This document shows positions 45,190-55,935 of a stretch of DNA of 64,000 bases, piece after piece. This DNA comes from Micrasema longulum (lineage: Eukaryota > Arthropoda > Insecta > Trichoptera > Brachycentridae), in NCBI GenBank assembly GCA_022494885.1, contig JAGVSM010001007.1, forward strand, positions 21,998 through 85,997, in the 5' to 3' direction. Position 1 is the stretch's first letter. The number at the start of each line of letters is the position of its first letter. The notes under the pieces are model-generated. The model searched no databases. It was not told the DNA's origin and was given only the letters and a program-made list of their open reading frames with translations. The position numbers and the translations under genes are program-made.

Positions 45190-45560
45190 TAGTTCGGGAA
45201 GAGTGAAAATAAATGGCAATATTAACAGTTTTTCCCTTCGGGTCAGGAAACTTTCGTCTGCTTAACTTGTGCCCAGTGGGAGAAGTGTCGCTCCGCCGCC
45301 ATACCACCGCTACTTCTCTACTCTCCACTCTCTACTCTCTACTACTGCGTACTGTGGACTGACGGTCTAACTCCCTCTACTATCAGACGCCGGATTATCT
45401 TGATTTATTACTTCAACAAAATATAACTTTTATCCGACGCCGCAGGAAAAAAACTGAAAGCAGATGTGCTCTCGAGAGATTTATCTAATAAATCCATTAG
45501 GGTTTGTCTTTTCAATTAGCTTCCATGTTGGTATTTTAAGCAATAAATAGGTGATTGTTT
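45190..45560. promoter_or_regulatory. GC-richer unique island with CT-rich tract
   Basis: CGCTCCGCCGCCATACCACC is followed by a TCTCTACTCTCCACTCTCTA-type tract (45315-45345) and GACGCCGG/CGACGCCG words. A GAGA/CT-rich tract beside GCCAT cores recalls insect promoter or Polycomb-response DNA, but this is only a compositional inference. No open frame of note. Confidence 0.35.
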
Positions 45561-46479
45561 ATTCTTCAGTCAAAATAGCTATTTGTAAAACTGCTGAAAC
45601 ATTTTAAATTCCCCTTTGACATACGACACAAATATTTAGGTTTTTGTTTTATTGTAAAAATTACCACTGCATTATGTATCTACGTTTAATAGTATCTATT
45701 TTTTTTACTATGTCATAAGTTTCTCATAAATATTTGTTTCGAGCCTAAATGAAAGATAACTTTCTAGAAATGTTAAATTTATTAAAATTTATATTATTAA
45801 TAAATAAAACACTACGGTTTATTATCTCTCCGTGTAACCTTTAACCTAACTAGTTTCCCGTATCCGTTTTCCGTACTCCCAGTTCTTGTTTTGATCAAAT
45901 TTATTTGAAAAGAACAAAACTCTCTTTCATAACGTACATATTAATAATTTGTGAATAGTATTTCATTTGTTATTCTGTATTAGAAACTAAACTTCGCCTG
46001 TATTTTTTGTGACTTTTGATGACTAGCAATGAACAATAAACCAGAAAATGTAATATGCGCAAAATATATTAATAATAATAAAATAAACATATTTTATATT
46101 TATTTTGTTTCGTGTTTTTTTTAGTATACTTTAAAAACTTTGTAATTTAATGCCGAGAGCTTCTACAATACAGATAAACGTTACTTAAGTAGTTGTCTTA
46201 CTGCAACTTGGTGAAATTTTTATTGAAGCATTTTATATCTTCGAAAATAAACCAGCAAACAAATTTTCCTATCCTTTCTAGTAGTGAATATCGAAAATTT
46301 CCTTTCCGGTGGAAGTTCCGGCTGGAGTTGTCTGCGGGTGATTGATTTCCTGTCGACTGGGGGTGCCGACTGTTTGTTTTTCTCTCCTCCCATTTTCAAT
46401 GGCCCTTTGAACCCTGATTGTTAATCTGCATACATTACTCTCGAGTACCTCATATTGACGATACTTTCTGTTTAGAACA
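45561..46479. other. no gene recognised
   Basis: AT-rich to 46270. A 70-codon minus frame (46490-46278) adjoining the RT scrap below has proline- and threonine-rich composition and no domain I can name. Confidence 0.35.
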
Positions 46480-46565
46480 ATAAAGTCCAATTCTCACCCT
46501 AAAAAGGGACCCAATATTGACCCCTGCGGTACTTGTAGTAGGTAGTAGGTAGTAGGTAGTAGGTA
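46480..46565 (-). mobile_element. LINE RT scrap cut at a 7-bp microsatellite
   Basis: On the minus strand 46532-46500 reads VPQGSILGPFL, the highly conserved RT motif preceding the catalytic box. Directly upstream of it (46535-46562) lie four perfect GTAGTAG units. The usual preceding RT residues are absent, so the coding remnant begins at the repeat. Nothing of the catalytic box follows in frame. Confidence 0.6.
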
Positions 46566-47439
46566 CCACGTATCCAATATTCGAACACTTCATTGGTCTC
46601 ATTTTCCTAACGAACTCAACCATTACGGTTACTAAATTGTTTGTATAATTATTTTTATCGGGTAATTTCATGTAAATTATTCGAACACTCTAAAACTTAC
46701 AAAGGTGTCTTAAATCGATTGTTTTACTATTTAATAATTTAATGCTGACAACGATATTAGTAAGCAAGTGTGTTTTAAAATTTATATTAAAATTATATAA
46801 TTATTACTATTAATGCATATTTCAGAGGCGCAAAAGTTTTTAATTCTTTTTACTGATAATATTTCATTGATCCCAAACTTTCAAAATTTTCCTTATTTTA
46901 AAAAACACGGACTATCCTGAATTCAAACCAAAGATGTTAACTCATTTTTTCTATGATATATTTTATTGTCCTTTCCCAAGGAATATTTTTATGTTTTTTT
47001 ATATATTCTTTTTCCTTTTTTAATTACTATAAAATAAAAAAGTACCTTATAATCTTTTACAGAATATTTTCTTTTCTCTTTCTTAATAATAAAAAATATC
47101 ATACCTGTCTATTTATTATAGGAGCATAAATTCATTAACATTTCTCGTATACCCACGAACGGGCAATGCCTTTGTGGGATTTGTTTGTTTACTATTTTTA
47201 CTGTTAGTGTGTATTTCATTGCTATGTAATTATCCTTTATTTTTGTATACTCTGTTTTACCTCTTATGTATATTGTAAAAAAAAAAAAAAAAAAAATAGG
47301 TAACTAACAACGTATATTGTTTTACTTCTATGCTCTTTTTGGATGTGCTAACAGTACTAAGTACTAAGTTGTTCCTAAATGAGATTGATTTTTACAGTCT
47401 TAATTAACCAGGTAATCTTGTAATATTCAACATATTGTA
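46566..47439. other. AT-rich sequence, nothing recognised
   Basis: Includes an A run of about 19 at 47278-47296. No supported gene. Confidence 0.4.
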
Positions 47440-47645
47440 ATGTATTCTAATGGGGTGGCTGCGATGGGCAGGGCACGTAGAAAGAATAAGCTAGGAGAGA
47501 GTGTCCAATAATATACTTTACACAAAATTCCAAAGTAGCGTAACGTTGGTAGACACAAACCCCAACGACTGGATGGGGTGCGGATGCCGTTGGCATCGGG
47601 GACTCGAAGTTGAAGAAGGCCGAGGGCCAGTGATGATGAATCTTG
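47440..47645 (+). mobile_element. LINE C-terminal scrap
   Basis: LGWLRWAGHVERIS then a stop is the LRWAGHVxRM segment of insect LINE proteins. Frame-shifted GRHKPQRLDGV and E(V)EEGRGPVM follow, ending at TGATGATGAA. This branch differs from the RWFGHVERM type at 29210 and is closer in wording to the one at 52575. Confidence 0.6.
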
Positions 47646-47729
47646 TAATACTAGACAGAATTATATTCAAAAAGTAAATTAAGATTTATTAATAATTTTA
47701 ACGAAACACTCGACATTTACAAAGTTTGA

Positions 47730-48300
47730 AACAATCATGGCATTATTTCATTAGCTTGTAAGATCACATCTTGCTAGAGCATGCGTCTCCAGTTTGGAAC
47801 CCTATTTTTCACTGCAACTCATATTATCTTGAACGAGTGCAATACTCGAAATTTTTTGAGATATTTACATTCAATTTCAATTAGATCTACCGGTGTCATT
47901 AATAAAATATGATCTGATGAGGAATTTAAACTTTACGGAACTATCGAACAGGAAAAGAACAAAAGACCTCTTATTCATTTACAAATAATTGAATAAGATA
48001 ATAGTTGTTCTGAACTGTTAAATTTCATATATTTATTTGTTTCACAGTCATCTTTGTACTGATTGTTTATTAAATTCACCAGTTGCCCGCATGCAGCGGG
48101 TGGCAAATATAGTGATGATTAAAATTTGTTTTATTCTTCGCCGCTAATCAATGATCAAGTCCTGTATACTGGCAAAGAACCAATTGCAAGTTGAATCAAT
48201 CTATTTATTTTTATTATTGTGTTTTTTTATTTGTGTGTAGTAATTTGTATTATTTAAACAAACCATTATGTAAAAGCCCTATGGGCGTTTTGAAATGAAT
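47730..48300 (+). mobile_element. jockey/CR1-like LINE, RT C-terminus to 3' end
   Basis: LVRSHLARACVSSLEP at 47755-47802 is the post-catalytic motif (compare YVRSHLEFASGL at 63250). Later scraps in other frames include LCTDCLLNSPVACMQRVANI (48055-48115) at the C-terminus. The 3' untranslated end closes with the hairpin GCCC-TAT-GGGC (48276-48286) and a GAAATGAATTAAT tail. Many stops and frame shifts. Catalytic core absent. Confidence 0.7.
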
Positions 48301-48639
48301 TAATATCTACTTCATGATAAGCCTTATAAGTAAGAGTAAAAGAAAAGTGTTTTCTCTTTTTATATAGTCATCGAAAACGTTTTTTTAATTTATTGAATGG
48401 AAAAGTTTTTCTTTTTGAATTCATGAAAAGGATTATAAGAACAAAATAATAATCGGTATACCTAAAGGCTTTAAACTTTTAAGAACCAATAAGCTTTTTT
48501 ATATCGGCGTTTTCAATCCGAAGAATTTTTCGCAAAAAAATGTTCAAACTAATTAGGCAAGTTTGACGTTTTATTAAAAGTTTTTCTGATCCCGTAAATT
48601 GATCAACATTATTCCTTATGACGACTTTTTGTGATCCGG
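48301..48639. other. AT-rich sequence, nothing recognised
   Basis: No supported feature. Confidence 0.4.
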
Positions 48640-48870
48640 GGCATAAGACCGGAACGCGGAAGTTTAGTCTGCACGACCAAGTTGAGGCGGTTAAATCCTT
48701 CAGGACGGGACGTTTTGATTGATCGCCTTTAATTTACTTCCCGAAAAAGGGTTGCGCCACCCTCGCACGAGGGAGGTCCGGGGTTCGGGGTCCGGGTGGA
48801 CAATGACTGGTGTTTCCTCATAATGACACGGAGCTTATCGTGAGCGACGGAGTGACGCATGATTGTCATG
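48640..48870. repeat. possible tRNA-derived SINE remnant
   Basis: A GC-rich patch has GAGGTCCGGGGTTCGGGGTC (48771-48790), whose GGTTCGGGGTC resembles a B box, preceded by CGCCACCCTCGCACGAGGG that could be an anticodon arm. An A box is not convincing. An overlapping 79-codon minus frame is not called. Confidence 0.3.
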
Positions 48871-49084
48871 TAACAAATTATGCCTAACTGAGAATATTGA
48901 AAACCAAGTTTGATTAATATACCGATGATTTTATTTATTCCTTCATCCCTCATTTCTGTAATTAACAAATATCTCTTTGTCCAAAATCTAGCCTATTGTT
49001 TTTCGTATTTATAGGCAAACAAAGCTCAGAATTGATATGAAAAGATTAGTACCATAACTATTTCATTAACGTCTTTGCAATTTA

Positions 49085-49290
49085 TCACTAGGATGTATTG
49101 TGTGGACCAGAGAGTGAGAGACGAGGATGTGTTGTTGTCTATGACCACAGTGCCCAATGGACCTATATAAAGGCGCGTAACACGTCACTCACCCTTCTCT
49201 GTCTTCACCAGTATTCAAATTCACTCTAAAATATTATTTGTTTAATCTTTGTATTTCCGTGTGTAATAAACCAAAAATTGTAAGTAACTT
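49085..49290 (+). mobile_element. possible solo LTR or TATA promoter
   Basis: A TATA box TATATAAAGG (49164-49173) lies ~30 bases upstream of CACTCACCCTTCTCTGTC, and an AATAAA signal is at 49266-49271. The three signals in this spacing are the layout of an insect LTR (U3-R-U5). TG...CA ends and a target duplication are not clear, and no internal retrotransposon region adjoins. The alternative is a promoter of an unseen short transcript. Confidence 0.35.
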
Positions 49291-50171
49291 AAATTATTTT
49301 ATTTATTTATTCCTTGAGGTTAAATCCGCCAAATCCATTAAATCCATGCAATCATAATATGTTTTATATGAACTAACGAATAGTTACTATCAAGTAGAGT
49401 ATAATAATAATACTTCTACAGTATTATAATATCTTTTTAACTCTTTTAAATACTTAATTTTGGTATTCATTTCTACATGATGGAGTCCCAATGCCATTTT
49501 TTCTTCTTAGAGAACAAAAACTATATTATTTTACAAACAGCGCTCATTCCTTATCATACTAAAAAAATTCAAGAGTTCCATTTCTTTTTTTCTTTTTTTT
49601 CTGTTTCACTATTTTCTTAATCATGCCAAAAATCTCATACCTATCTATAATTAAGACAGCACCAAAATCTACGCTATTATTTTAAACTAAGGTTTTTATA
49701 CAAAATTTAGTCACAGGTAGTACTCTCGGCAGTTAGTGGTCAGACGTCGACAAGCATTTTTTTTATTGAATCAACATTCTGATTTCAAATACCAAAATAA
49801 TAACATTAATATGCTGAAGGTGGCAGTTAAAAGGGGTTTGTAATTATTTATAAAGAAACGGGGATATATTATATAGAATAATATGTACACTATTTTGAGT
49901 ATATTTTTAATTGACAATATTCTATAAGTACACACGTGTACAACTTATATTTCACAAGAAATATTTGTCCAATGTCAAATCCCAATGTCATTCCATCTTC
50001 TTATTCTGTGTAATTGAAGATATTAATACATGTTTGTGAAATTAAATCGACAAATATATCGTTTTTAACGTATAAATATATATATCATTGTTGAATCATC
50101 GAATAAAATAAAAATAAAAATTTTAATTAAAAAAAAATACTAGCGTTCTTATAATTTTCCCAAATAATTTA
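49291..50171. other. AT-rich sequence, nothing recognised
   Basis: No supported feature. Confidence 0.4.
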
Positions 50172-50310
50172 ATGTTGGTGACCATTTTCAACGAGTTGTA
50201 TATAACTCACTATAAGAAAATCGAAATCGAATTGGGGTAGAGTGGGGTACGAACCTCGGACCTCTGATCCGTGAGTCCGCAACACTAGCCACGGGACCAC
50301 AACCCGATTT
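50172..50310 (-). mobile_element. tRNA-derived SINE (type B)
   Basis: On the minus strand GTTGTGGTCCCGTGGCTAGT, GTTGCGGACTCACGGATCAG and GAGGTTCGTACCCCACTCTA form the tRNA-like head, with GGTTCGTACCC as B box. The CCCAATTCGATTTCGATTTT tail and ATACAACTCGTTGAAAATGG end follow. It closely resembles 19020-19152 and 19375-19500. Confidence 0.75.
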
Positions 50311-51344
50311 AAATTATTTTTTTTAAATTTAATATGCATCTAACTGTTAGCTTTACATACCCTTATTCTATTTCATTATAACGGAAATCAAAAAATCCTA
50401 TTATGAAAATGAAACATTGTTAACACAATTTTTAACTAAACCTTAGTTTTCACTTATTTTTATTTTATTTTATTTTATTTTTAGTAGGAAAACAGCAGAA
50501 CTTATTTAAAAAATAAGTGTAAAAAATATCACATACATCCAGTTAAAGTTTTCACAAATATAAATCTAACAGTAGAGCACGCTTAGAAGAAAATGTAAAA
50601 TATAAAAGAGGCTCGCTGTTTAGCAAAGCGTTTAATTTTCATTATTCTAAGCATTTATTTCATAGTAAAAGTTAACTGTAAAAACATACTTAATTGAAAA
50701 TCAAAAATGTCTGCTCCACCTTAGAAAGTAGAATTCGTATCTTTTAAGGAAAAATAATTTTGGAAACTTGATATTTAATAGAATCACTTCGGTATAATTA
50801 TGTTAATCCGAAATATTAAAAAAGGCACATCTCTTTCTGAATTAATTCATCATTCAACATTCAAATTATATTCCGTTTCTGACTTCATTATGGGAACACC
50901 TAATACTTCACCTGAAAAGGTTATTGAATCCGCTTATGGTATTTACATATTTCATTTAGTGTTGGAATTTGGACTTAAGTATTGTATCGGAAATAAATCT
51001 TATCCCGCGTCTAGAAGAAAAAATATAATTCAATTAAAATAAAACAAATTTTAATTTAAATTTAAAATTTTACACTTCAGTAACTTCACATTACATTAAA
51101 TATTCCGAATATTTTACGATGGGTAAAAAAACACCGTTTAAATAAAATAAAAATTTTCAACCTTTCCTATAGACCACGAGACTCCACTCGATTTTCTATT
51201 TAGAATATTCACCCCAGAGTACACGTCGAGTTAAAAATATTCGTCCAATATTCTGATTCTACTTTACATCCGTAACCGTATCCTAAATTCTGTCCAGACA
51301 CTTTTAATTCTACTTTAAGGGTGGATATTTTTTTTTTCTGTGTC
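50311..51344. other. AT-rich sequence, nothing recognised
   Basis: TTTTA units at 50456-50482 may be a reversed LINE tail. An 80-codon plus frame at 50800-51042 has no recognisable domain and sits in AT-rich DNA, so I do not call it a gene. Confidence 0.35.
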
Positions 51345-51715
51345 CAAACGAATGAAGAATAGCGTTTTGTGTGTGAAATAAAACCAGCACCCTAGACGGG
51401 TGCTTTCGACTCGATCGCTGCTCTCAGGTTAAAATCCTGAATAAGAAAATCGAGTGGAGATAAGTTAGCCTCTTTTTGTCGCATTTTCCTATCATTTTTG
51501 AGGTCCTGTGTTCGATTTCTAGCAGGGTGGACGTGATTTCAAAGGTTTTTTGAACTGCTATATCAACGTAATTGTTGTTGGACTGACACCTGAACGAAAG
51601 AGTAATCACCTTACCTTCATGTAACCAATGATGAAACTAAGCTGCATTTGGTTTACCAATACAGTGCCCTATGCACCACTTGATGCAGAACTGAGGGTGA
51701 TGATGATGAAGGCAG
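51345..51715 (+). mobile_element. composite SINE type A with two B-box-like sites
   Basis: The 5' extension (GAATGAAGAATAGCG, GTGTGAAATAAAACCAGCAC, TTTCGACTCGATCGCTGCTC) carries a first B-box-like GGTTAAAATCC at 51427-51437. The usual SINE head follows with a second, TGTTCGATTTC at 51508-51518, and then the type A body (ACACCTGAACGAAAGAGTAA, ACCTTACCTTCATGTAACCA, CCCTATGCACCACTTGATGC). The same order occurs at 57085-57445. A minus-strand 61-codon frame across it is a shadow. Confidence 0.7.
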
Positions 51716-51999
51716 GTACACAACTTCCGTATACCTCGTTATTCAATCCTATTTGAAAACGGGTGTAAGTAATGCAACTTAATATTTGTGTTTTATTATT
51801 ATTAACCCGATAAACGTTAATTTTAATATAATACATTGTAAAGAATGATGTTTCATCATAACACCTTCAATATTTTCATTTATCCATTTTAATAAATTAT
51901 TCTGTTCAATTATTTCATGAACATTTTTTTTAGAAAATGAATTTTATTTGACGTTTCGTATATACAATGAATTGATGAAAACAAAATACTTGAAACACA
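51716..51999. other. AT-rich sequence, nothing recognised
   Basis: No supported feature. Confidence 0.35.
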
Positions 52000-52250
52000 G
52001 TTTGACGGTTCGCCGTATTTATGACGTCAGACTTCTGGCAGAAGTATAGTTTTTGTAATTGAAAATCACATTAACGAGCACTGACAGCTAAATTAAAATA
52101 CTGTCTGACAAGCCAATAGGCATGACCTTCAAGGTGGTAATTGAATGTCCATTTATTATATTTTCAATCATCTTAACATATCACCGGCGGAAATTTCAAA
52201 TGCTGTAATTGAAAAAGTGGATATTGTTTACGGGAGAGAATTTTTTAAAA
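52000..52250. promoter_or_regulatory. unique block with nuclear-receptor-like site
   Basis: TGACCTTCAAGGTGGTAATT at 52124-52143 contains TGACCTTCA, which on the minus strand is TGAAGGTCA, the extended half-site used by ERR-type and FTZ-F1-type receptors. It is partly mirrored by TCAAGGTG and next to a homeodomain-type TAATTGA. TGACGTCA is at 52022. No repeat match in the window. Binding is not shown by sequence alone. Confidence 0.3.
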
Positions 52251-52304
52251 AGGGATTTCGTGCTATATTACAGTAGCCGGCAATAAATAAAGATCATCCG
52301 GCTT

Positions 52305-52415
52305 AAAAAAGAGACTGCCGGCCTAATCAGGTTTGTAGAGCGTCGTCTTTGTCATTTAAATACCGGACTCGTGCAAAAAAGACGATGCTCTAAAAAGTCG
52401 GCAGTCTCTCTCTTA
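52305..52415. repeat. two-tiered fold-back (hairpin) element
   Basis: Outer arms are AAGAGACTGCCGGC (52309-52322) and GTCGGCAGTCTCTCT (52397-52411). Inner arms are AGAGCGTCGTCTTT (52337-52350) and AAAGACGATGCTCT (52378-52391). The arms are nearly perfect and nested in the right order for one long stem with a bulge. It may be a small fold-back transposon. A hairpin RNA gene is possible but unsupported. Confidence 0.65.
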
Positions 52416-52574
52416 AGACCGTTGAATTTTATTTACTGATCGGTACTGTATTTTTACTTTTAATGTGTTAACAAAAACGAGAAACAATTTATTTTATACT
52501 TTCTTTTCCCTCTCTCGGACAAGTTACACTCTGTCTTTTACAGCATTTTAAATATCCACTATCATCATTATAAG

Positions 52575-53045
52575 CTGGGCAGCCCTGGGTAGGCCATGGC
52601 TGTACCCAGGAGTCTTCTCCGCTCTTGTCGGTCTGCTGCCTTTCTTCTCAAGTTCCTTGCTTCCGACGTTGTCGTATGCACGCAGTCCATCCAACGCATT
52701 TTAGGCCTTCTTGGTCTTCGTCGTCCTTGTGAAACGGAGAGATTTGGGCGTTTTGTGGGGTTGTTGTCGTCCATTTTAATTATATGATCAGCCAAACTCA
52801 AGCGACAAAAACCTTGATAGATCTGATCACATCGGGCGCTCCGTAGATTTCATATGGTTCCCTATTGTCATGACGACGCCAACGGTTGTCTTCTCTCACA
52901 GGGCCATAGACAACTCTGAGGATCCTTCTTTAACCCAGGTTTTGGAGACTAGGTTTGATCGGTGTTTTGTATAATGCTATCTTAGTACTTCTTCGTATTA
53001 GTTTGGACGTAATTACTCTTTGCTTTACCAAACGCATGTTCAGTA
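52575..53045 (-). mobile_element. LINE RT C-terminus and 3' coding end
   Basis: On the minus strand the sequence reads SKLIRRSTKIALYKTPIKPS, a stop, RRILRVVYGPVREDNRWR, RHDNREPYEIYGAPDVIRSI and, after a shift, SLADHIIKMDDNNPTKR, RRRPRRPKMRWMDCV and AADRQERRRLLGTAMAYPGL with the stop near 52568. This is the LYKTLIRP...RRILR...GHxIRMDDN...GRPK-RW type of insect LINE C-terminus. It is the longest of the C-terminal fragments (~150 codons) but has stops and shifts. A plus-strand frame at 52596-52787 is its shadow. Confidence 0.8.
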
Positions 53046-53509
53046 CCATCAACATTGAATTTTTGTATATCTTCCACATCATATTGTCCTTATTCCCCTA
53101 TTCGGAGCTTTCTGCATGACATTATATTGATGTTCAGTGCTCAGAAAGAGAACACTAGAATAATAATTTAAATGCTAGAAAAAATTGTACTAAAATACTA
53201 TAATATTTCTATTTTCATAAAACGAGATAGAATCAGGCTAATTATTTTTTAATGTTTTTTCCCAGAAGGTAAATTTTACGATGTTACATTTCATATTAAA
53301 ACATCCACTCGCTAAAGTATTTTTACAGAAAGCAGAAAGTTTATTGGTGTTGTATATTATTACCTCCTTTTCTTGTTTATGTTCATAAAATCATAGAAAT
53401 TGAAAAAGGTGACAATCCTTTGATTTATGACCTAAGGTTCTCTGCCTTTACTTCCTGTTCTTTAAACTTTTGTCTACCCATATAACTTGCACCTAAGATT
53501 TAAAACTAA
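53046..53509. other. AT-rich sequence, nothing recognised
   Basis: No supported feature. It may include more of the LINE at 52575-53045. Confidence 0.35.
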
Positions 53510-54512
53510 GGGCCTTACTTATTCGATTTTCTTATACCGAGCTTATACCAAAGAACATCCATACCCGGTGTATTTTTTTGTACCCGGTATAAGAAAAGGG
53601 TTGCTTATAAAAATGTTTACGACCTAGTATGACTATACTAAGCTTATTCCATCGTTATTTTTTTTACAATGCCACATTTTTAGGTACATTTATAAACAAA
53701 TTGCGTGTGCATGTGCAGTTACTAATACTAATACGTTATTCGTTTTAGTATTAGTAACAAAACATCTGTCAAGCTTAATTTACAAAATCCAAGTAAATAA
53801 AAACGAAAATGGTATTTATTTATTAATGTTTTGTTTTATTATTGCAATTTTTAAGACTTGGAATTTCTTCTAAAATAATAAACTGTAAATATATTATATT
53901 TTCTGGACGTCATGGACTTTTGAAAGAGAATATTTAATGTAAATAATTGAGAAAGACAATTTATAGGTATTACTCCACGCGCAAATTGACATTAGTCGTT
54001 TTTTTTAAAATTACATACCGAAATGAAATATGCCATTGATAAATGTTTCGACGCATATATTTTCATTTAATAAATTTAAAGATGTAATATAATAAACCTT
54101 TTATGTATAAATACTGCAAAATATGACAAGGATCATTTTCAAAACAAATGCCAAGTAAAATTTATCTGAATGTAATGTAAATTAATTTGATGATAATTTT
54201 TACTCTCATAAAAAATATTCCACTTTAAAATCTCTAAAAAGACAGCATATTTTCTAAATTGTTTAAATTCCAAATAAATGCAATCCATGTTACTACTGAA
54301 AAATGTGACAAATGACAGATCGTAGGCTTATTCCAGTGTTGTGCCACGTTGGACGCAGGTATAAACGTGGGATAAGTTTCTATAGTCGCTATCCCAGCTC
54401 TATATCGGGTATAACTTTATGCGGGGTTCATAAGTAAGATTTTTTACTACTCCATCCTTATTCTATCACTATTACTAGGCGAATTTTTATACCAGGTTTG
54501 TAAGTCAGGCCC
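53510..54512. mobile_element. TAA-flanked DNA transposon with Harbinger-like ends
   Basis: The left end GGGCCTTACTTATTCG and the reverse complement of the right end, GGGCCTGACTTACAAACC, form terminal inverted repeats. TAA lies on both sides (53507-53509 and 54513-54515). A TAA/TTA duplication with GG(G)C ends is typical of PIF/Harbinger. Subterminal regions repeat TATACC(C)GG and its complement several times. The 1,003-bp interior encodes no transposase, so this is non-autonomous. A small perfect hairpin (GTTACTAATACTA...TAGTATTAGTAAC) is at 53717-53758. Confidence 0.7.
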
Positions 54513-55049
54513 TAATTCGGATAGTGAAGTCACCGAAATATGTAAGTATTTTTGAATATGGATATTTGCAATAAGAAATTAAAACTTATAATTTATTATT
54601 TCATTTGAAAACAAACGTTTGTTTTGCTAGTCGATGATTTATTTTGAGATACATAAAATATCGCAAATAAACCTTTCATCAAATTACAACATATCATCAC
54701 GCCACTTTCTCGTATATAGGCAGAGAGGATTGAACACCACACAATTATATGTTACTCTTCACATAAGGACCCCGCTTTTTCATCATACATTTGCACTTTC
54801 GCCATTCCGACTTTAATATGTTGCTATTTTTCGGTCTCATTTTCTGCATCTAGCGATATTCGTTTCGTTCATCTTTTGATACGCTATTTCTATTCGCTAC
54901 ATCTAATACCTATATATCCGACCACCGCAGTACCTCTTTTTTGTTTAGTTTTTTAATGTTTGTCTTAGCCTTGCATTCCATACTAATATCGACATGCATT
55001 TAAATCGGAAAAATCGTCCAAGAATCGCGCAAATCTTGTTCTTCTCATT
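54513..55049. other. no gene recognised
   Basis: No supported feature. A 60-codon frame at 54634-54816 has no domain. Confidence 0.35.
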
Positions 55050-55440
55050 TTTCTTTGTAGTCTTTCTCAATGCTCAGCCTCGTGGTCTCCGGGGATTTCA
55101 GACACTAGTGCAAGATACGCCGTCATCCCCCGCTCCTCCCGATTCTGGGCAGCGTTGAATGAAGTCTCCGTAAATTCCATAATAATAATTATTTGATCGG
55201 TCCGCCTTGACGAAGTCCATTATCTCGCTCGCTTACTCTCAACTACCCCTGCTACTGCCAGCTTTTCAAGACACTCTTCGATATTTCTCTTAATTTGCAC
55301 GAAACATGAATCCCTTTTCGGTGCGTCATGGAGAGTCTTACGTTTATTGATAGTTCCTGGAGGGTGGATCCATGGAATCCGTCGCGTCGTGACTCTCAAA
55401 CATCACAAGCTTACTTACTATTAGGCACATTATTTTTCTT
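55050..55440. other. GC-richer block, possible decayed transposon coding sequence
   Basis: On the minus strand a short frame near 55175-55100 reads TSFNAAQNREERGMTAYLAL, reminiscent of the AAQDRxxWR segment in LINE C-termini but too degraded to assign. The remainder has CpG words and no repeat match. Regulatory DNA is the alternative. Confidence 0.25.
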
Positions 55441-55504
55441 GTGTCTATGTTTTTCCCTTCATACAATGTAACAGAGAACACCAAAGATTTCACTGTATTT
55501 AATC

Positions 55505-55740
55505 TTATTTTTATTTATTTTAACGGCATATCTGCCTTTTACAAAAATTTATAATACTAACATATTTGGCTTGATATATATATTTTTTTAAACTTAAATT
55601 TCCTTTTACCCGAGATTTATAAAAAAAATTGTACGAGATTCATATTAAAAAAAATAACCTTAAAATTATACAACATATTCAGTAGAAAGATTAAACAATT
55701 CAAGAAAAAATGTAAAAAACAAAATAAAATAATAAAATAT
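55505..55740 (-). mobile_element. LINE 3' end with hairpin
   Basis: On the minus strand AAAGGCAGATATGCCGTTAA is followed by AATAAATAAAAATAAG. GGCA and TGCC (55525-55536) can pair. This is the layout seen on + at 4214 and 33690. The AT-rich 55560-55740 may be its 3' UTR. Confidence 0.5.
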
Positions 55741-55746
55741 TAAGTT

Positions 55747-55935
55747 AACATATTACAACAGAGATGAAGAACATTTAAGGGAAGGTAATATAGAAGTCTA
55801 GGCATCTACAGGGCTTATGACCTGTCAATGGCTGGTTTAAGTGGCCACTTTACACACTGTGTAACATTCACCATTCTGCCCATATTTGAACATCTATATT
55901 TCTTCAATTCTTTCATCATTCTTTCATCATAAAAT
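55747..55935 (+). mobile_element. MITE family 1 copy
   Basis: AACATATTACAACAGAGATG starts the left terminal repeat. All internal blocks to GAACATCTATATTTCTTCAA are present and closely match 42138-42320. It ends in a duplicated ATTCTTTCATC (55909, 55919) and lacks the right terminal repeat. Confidence 0.75.

Noticed and set aside
50800..51042. 80-codon plus-strand frame
   Set aside because: It has no recognisable domain or neighbouring exon signal, and it sits in AT-rich sequence where such lengths occur by chance.
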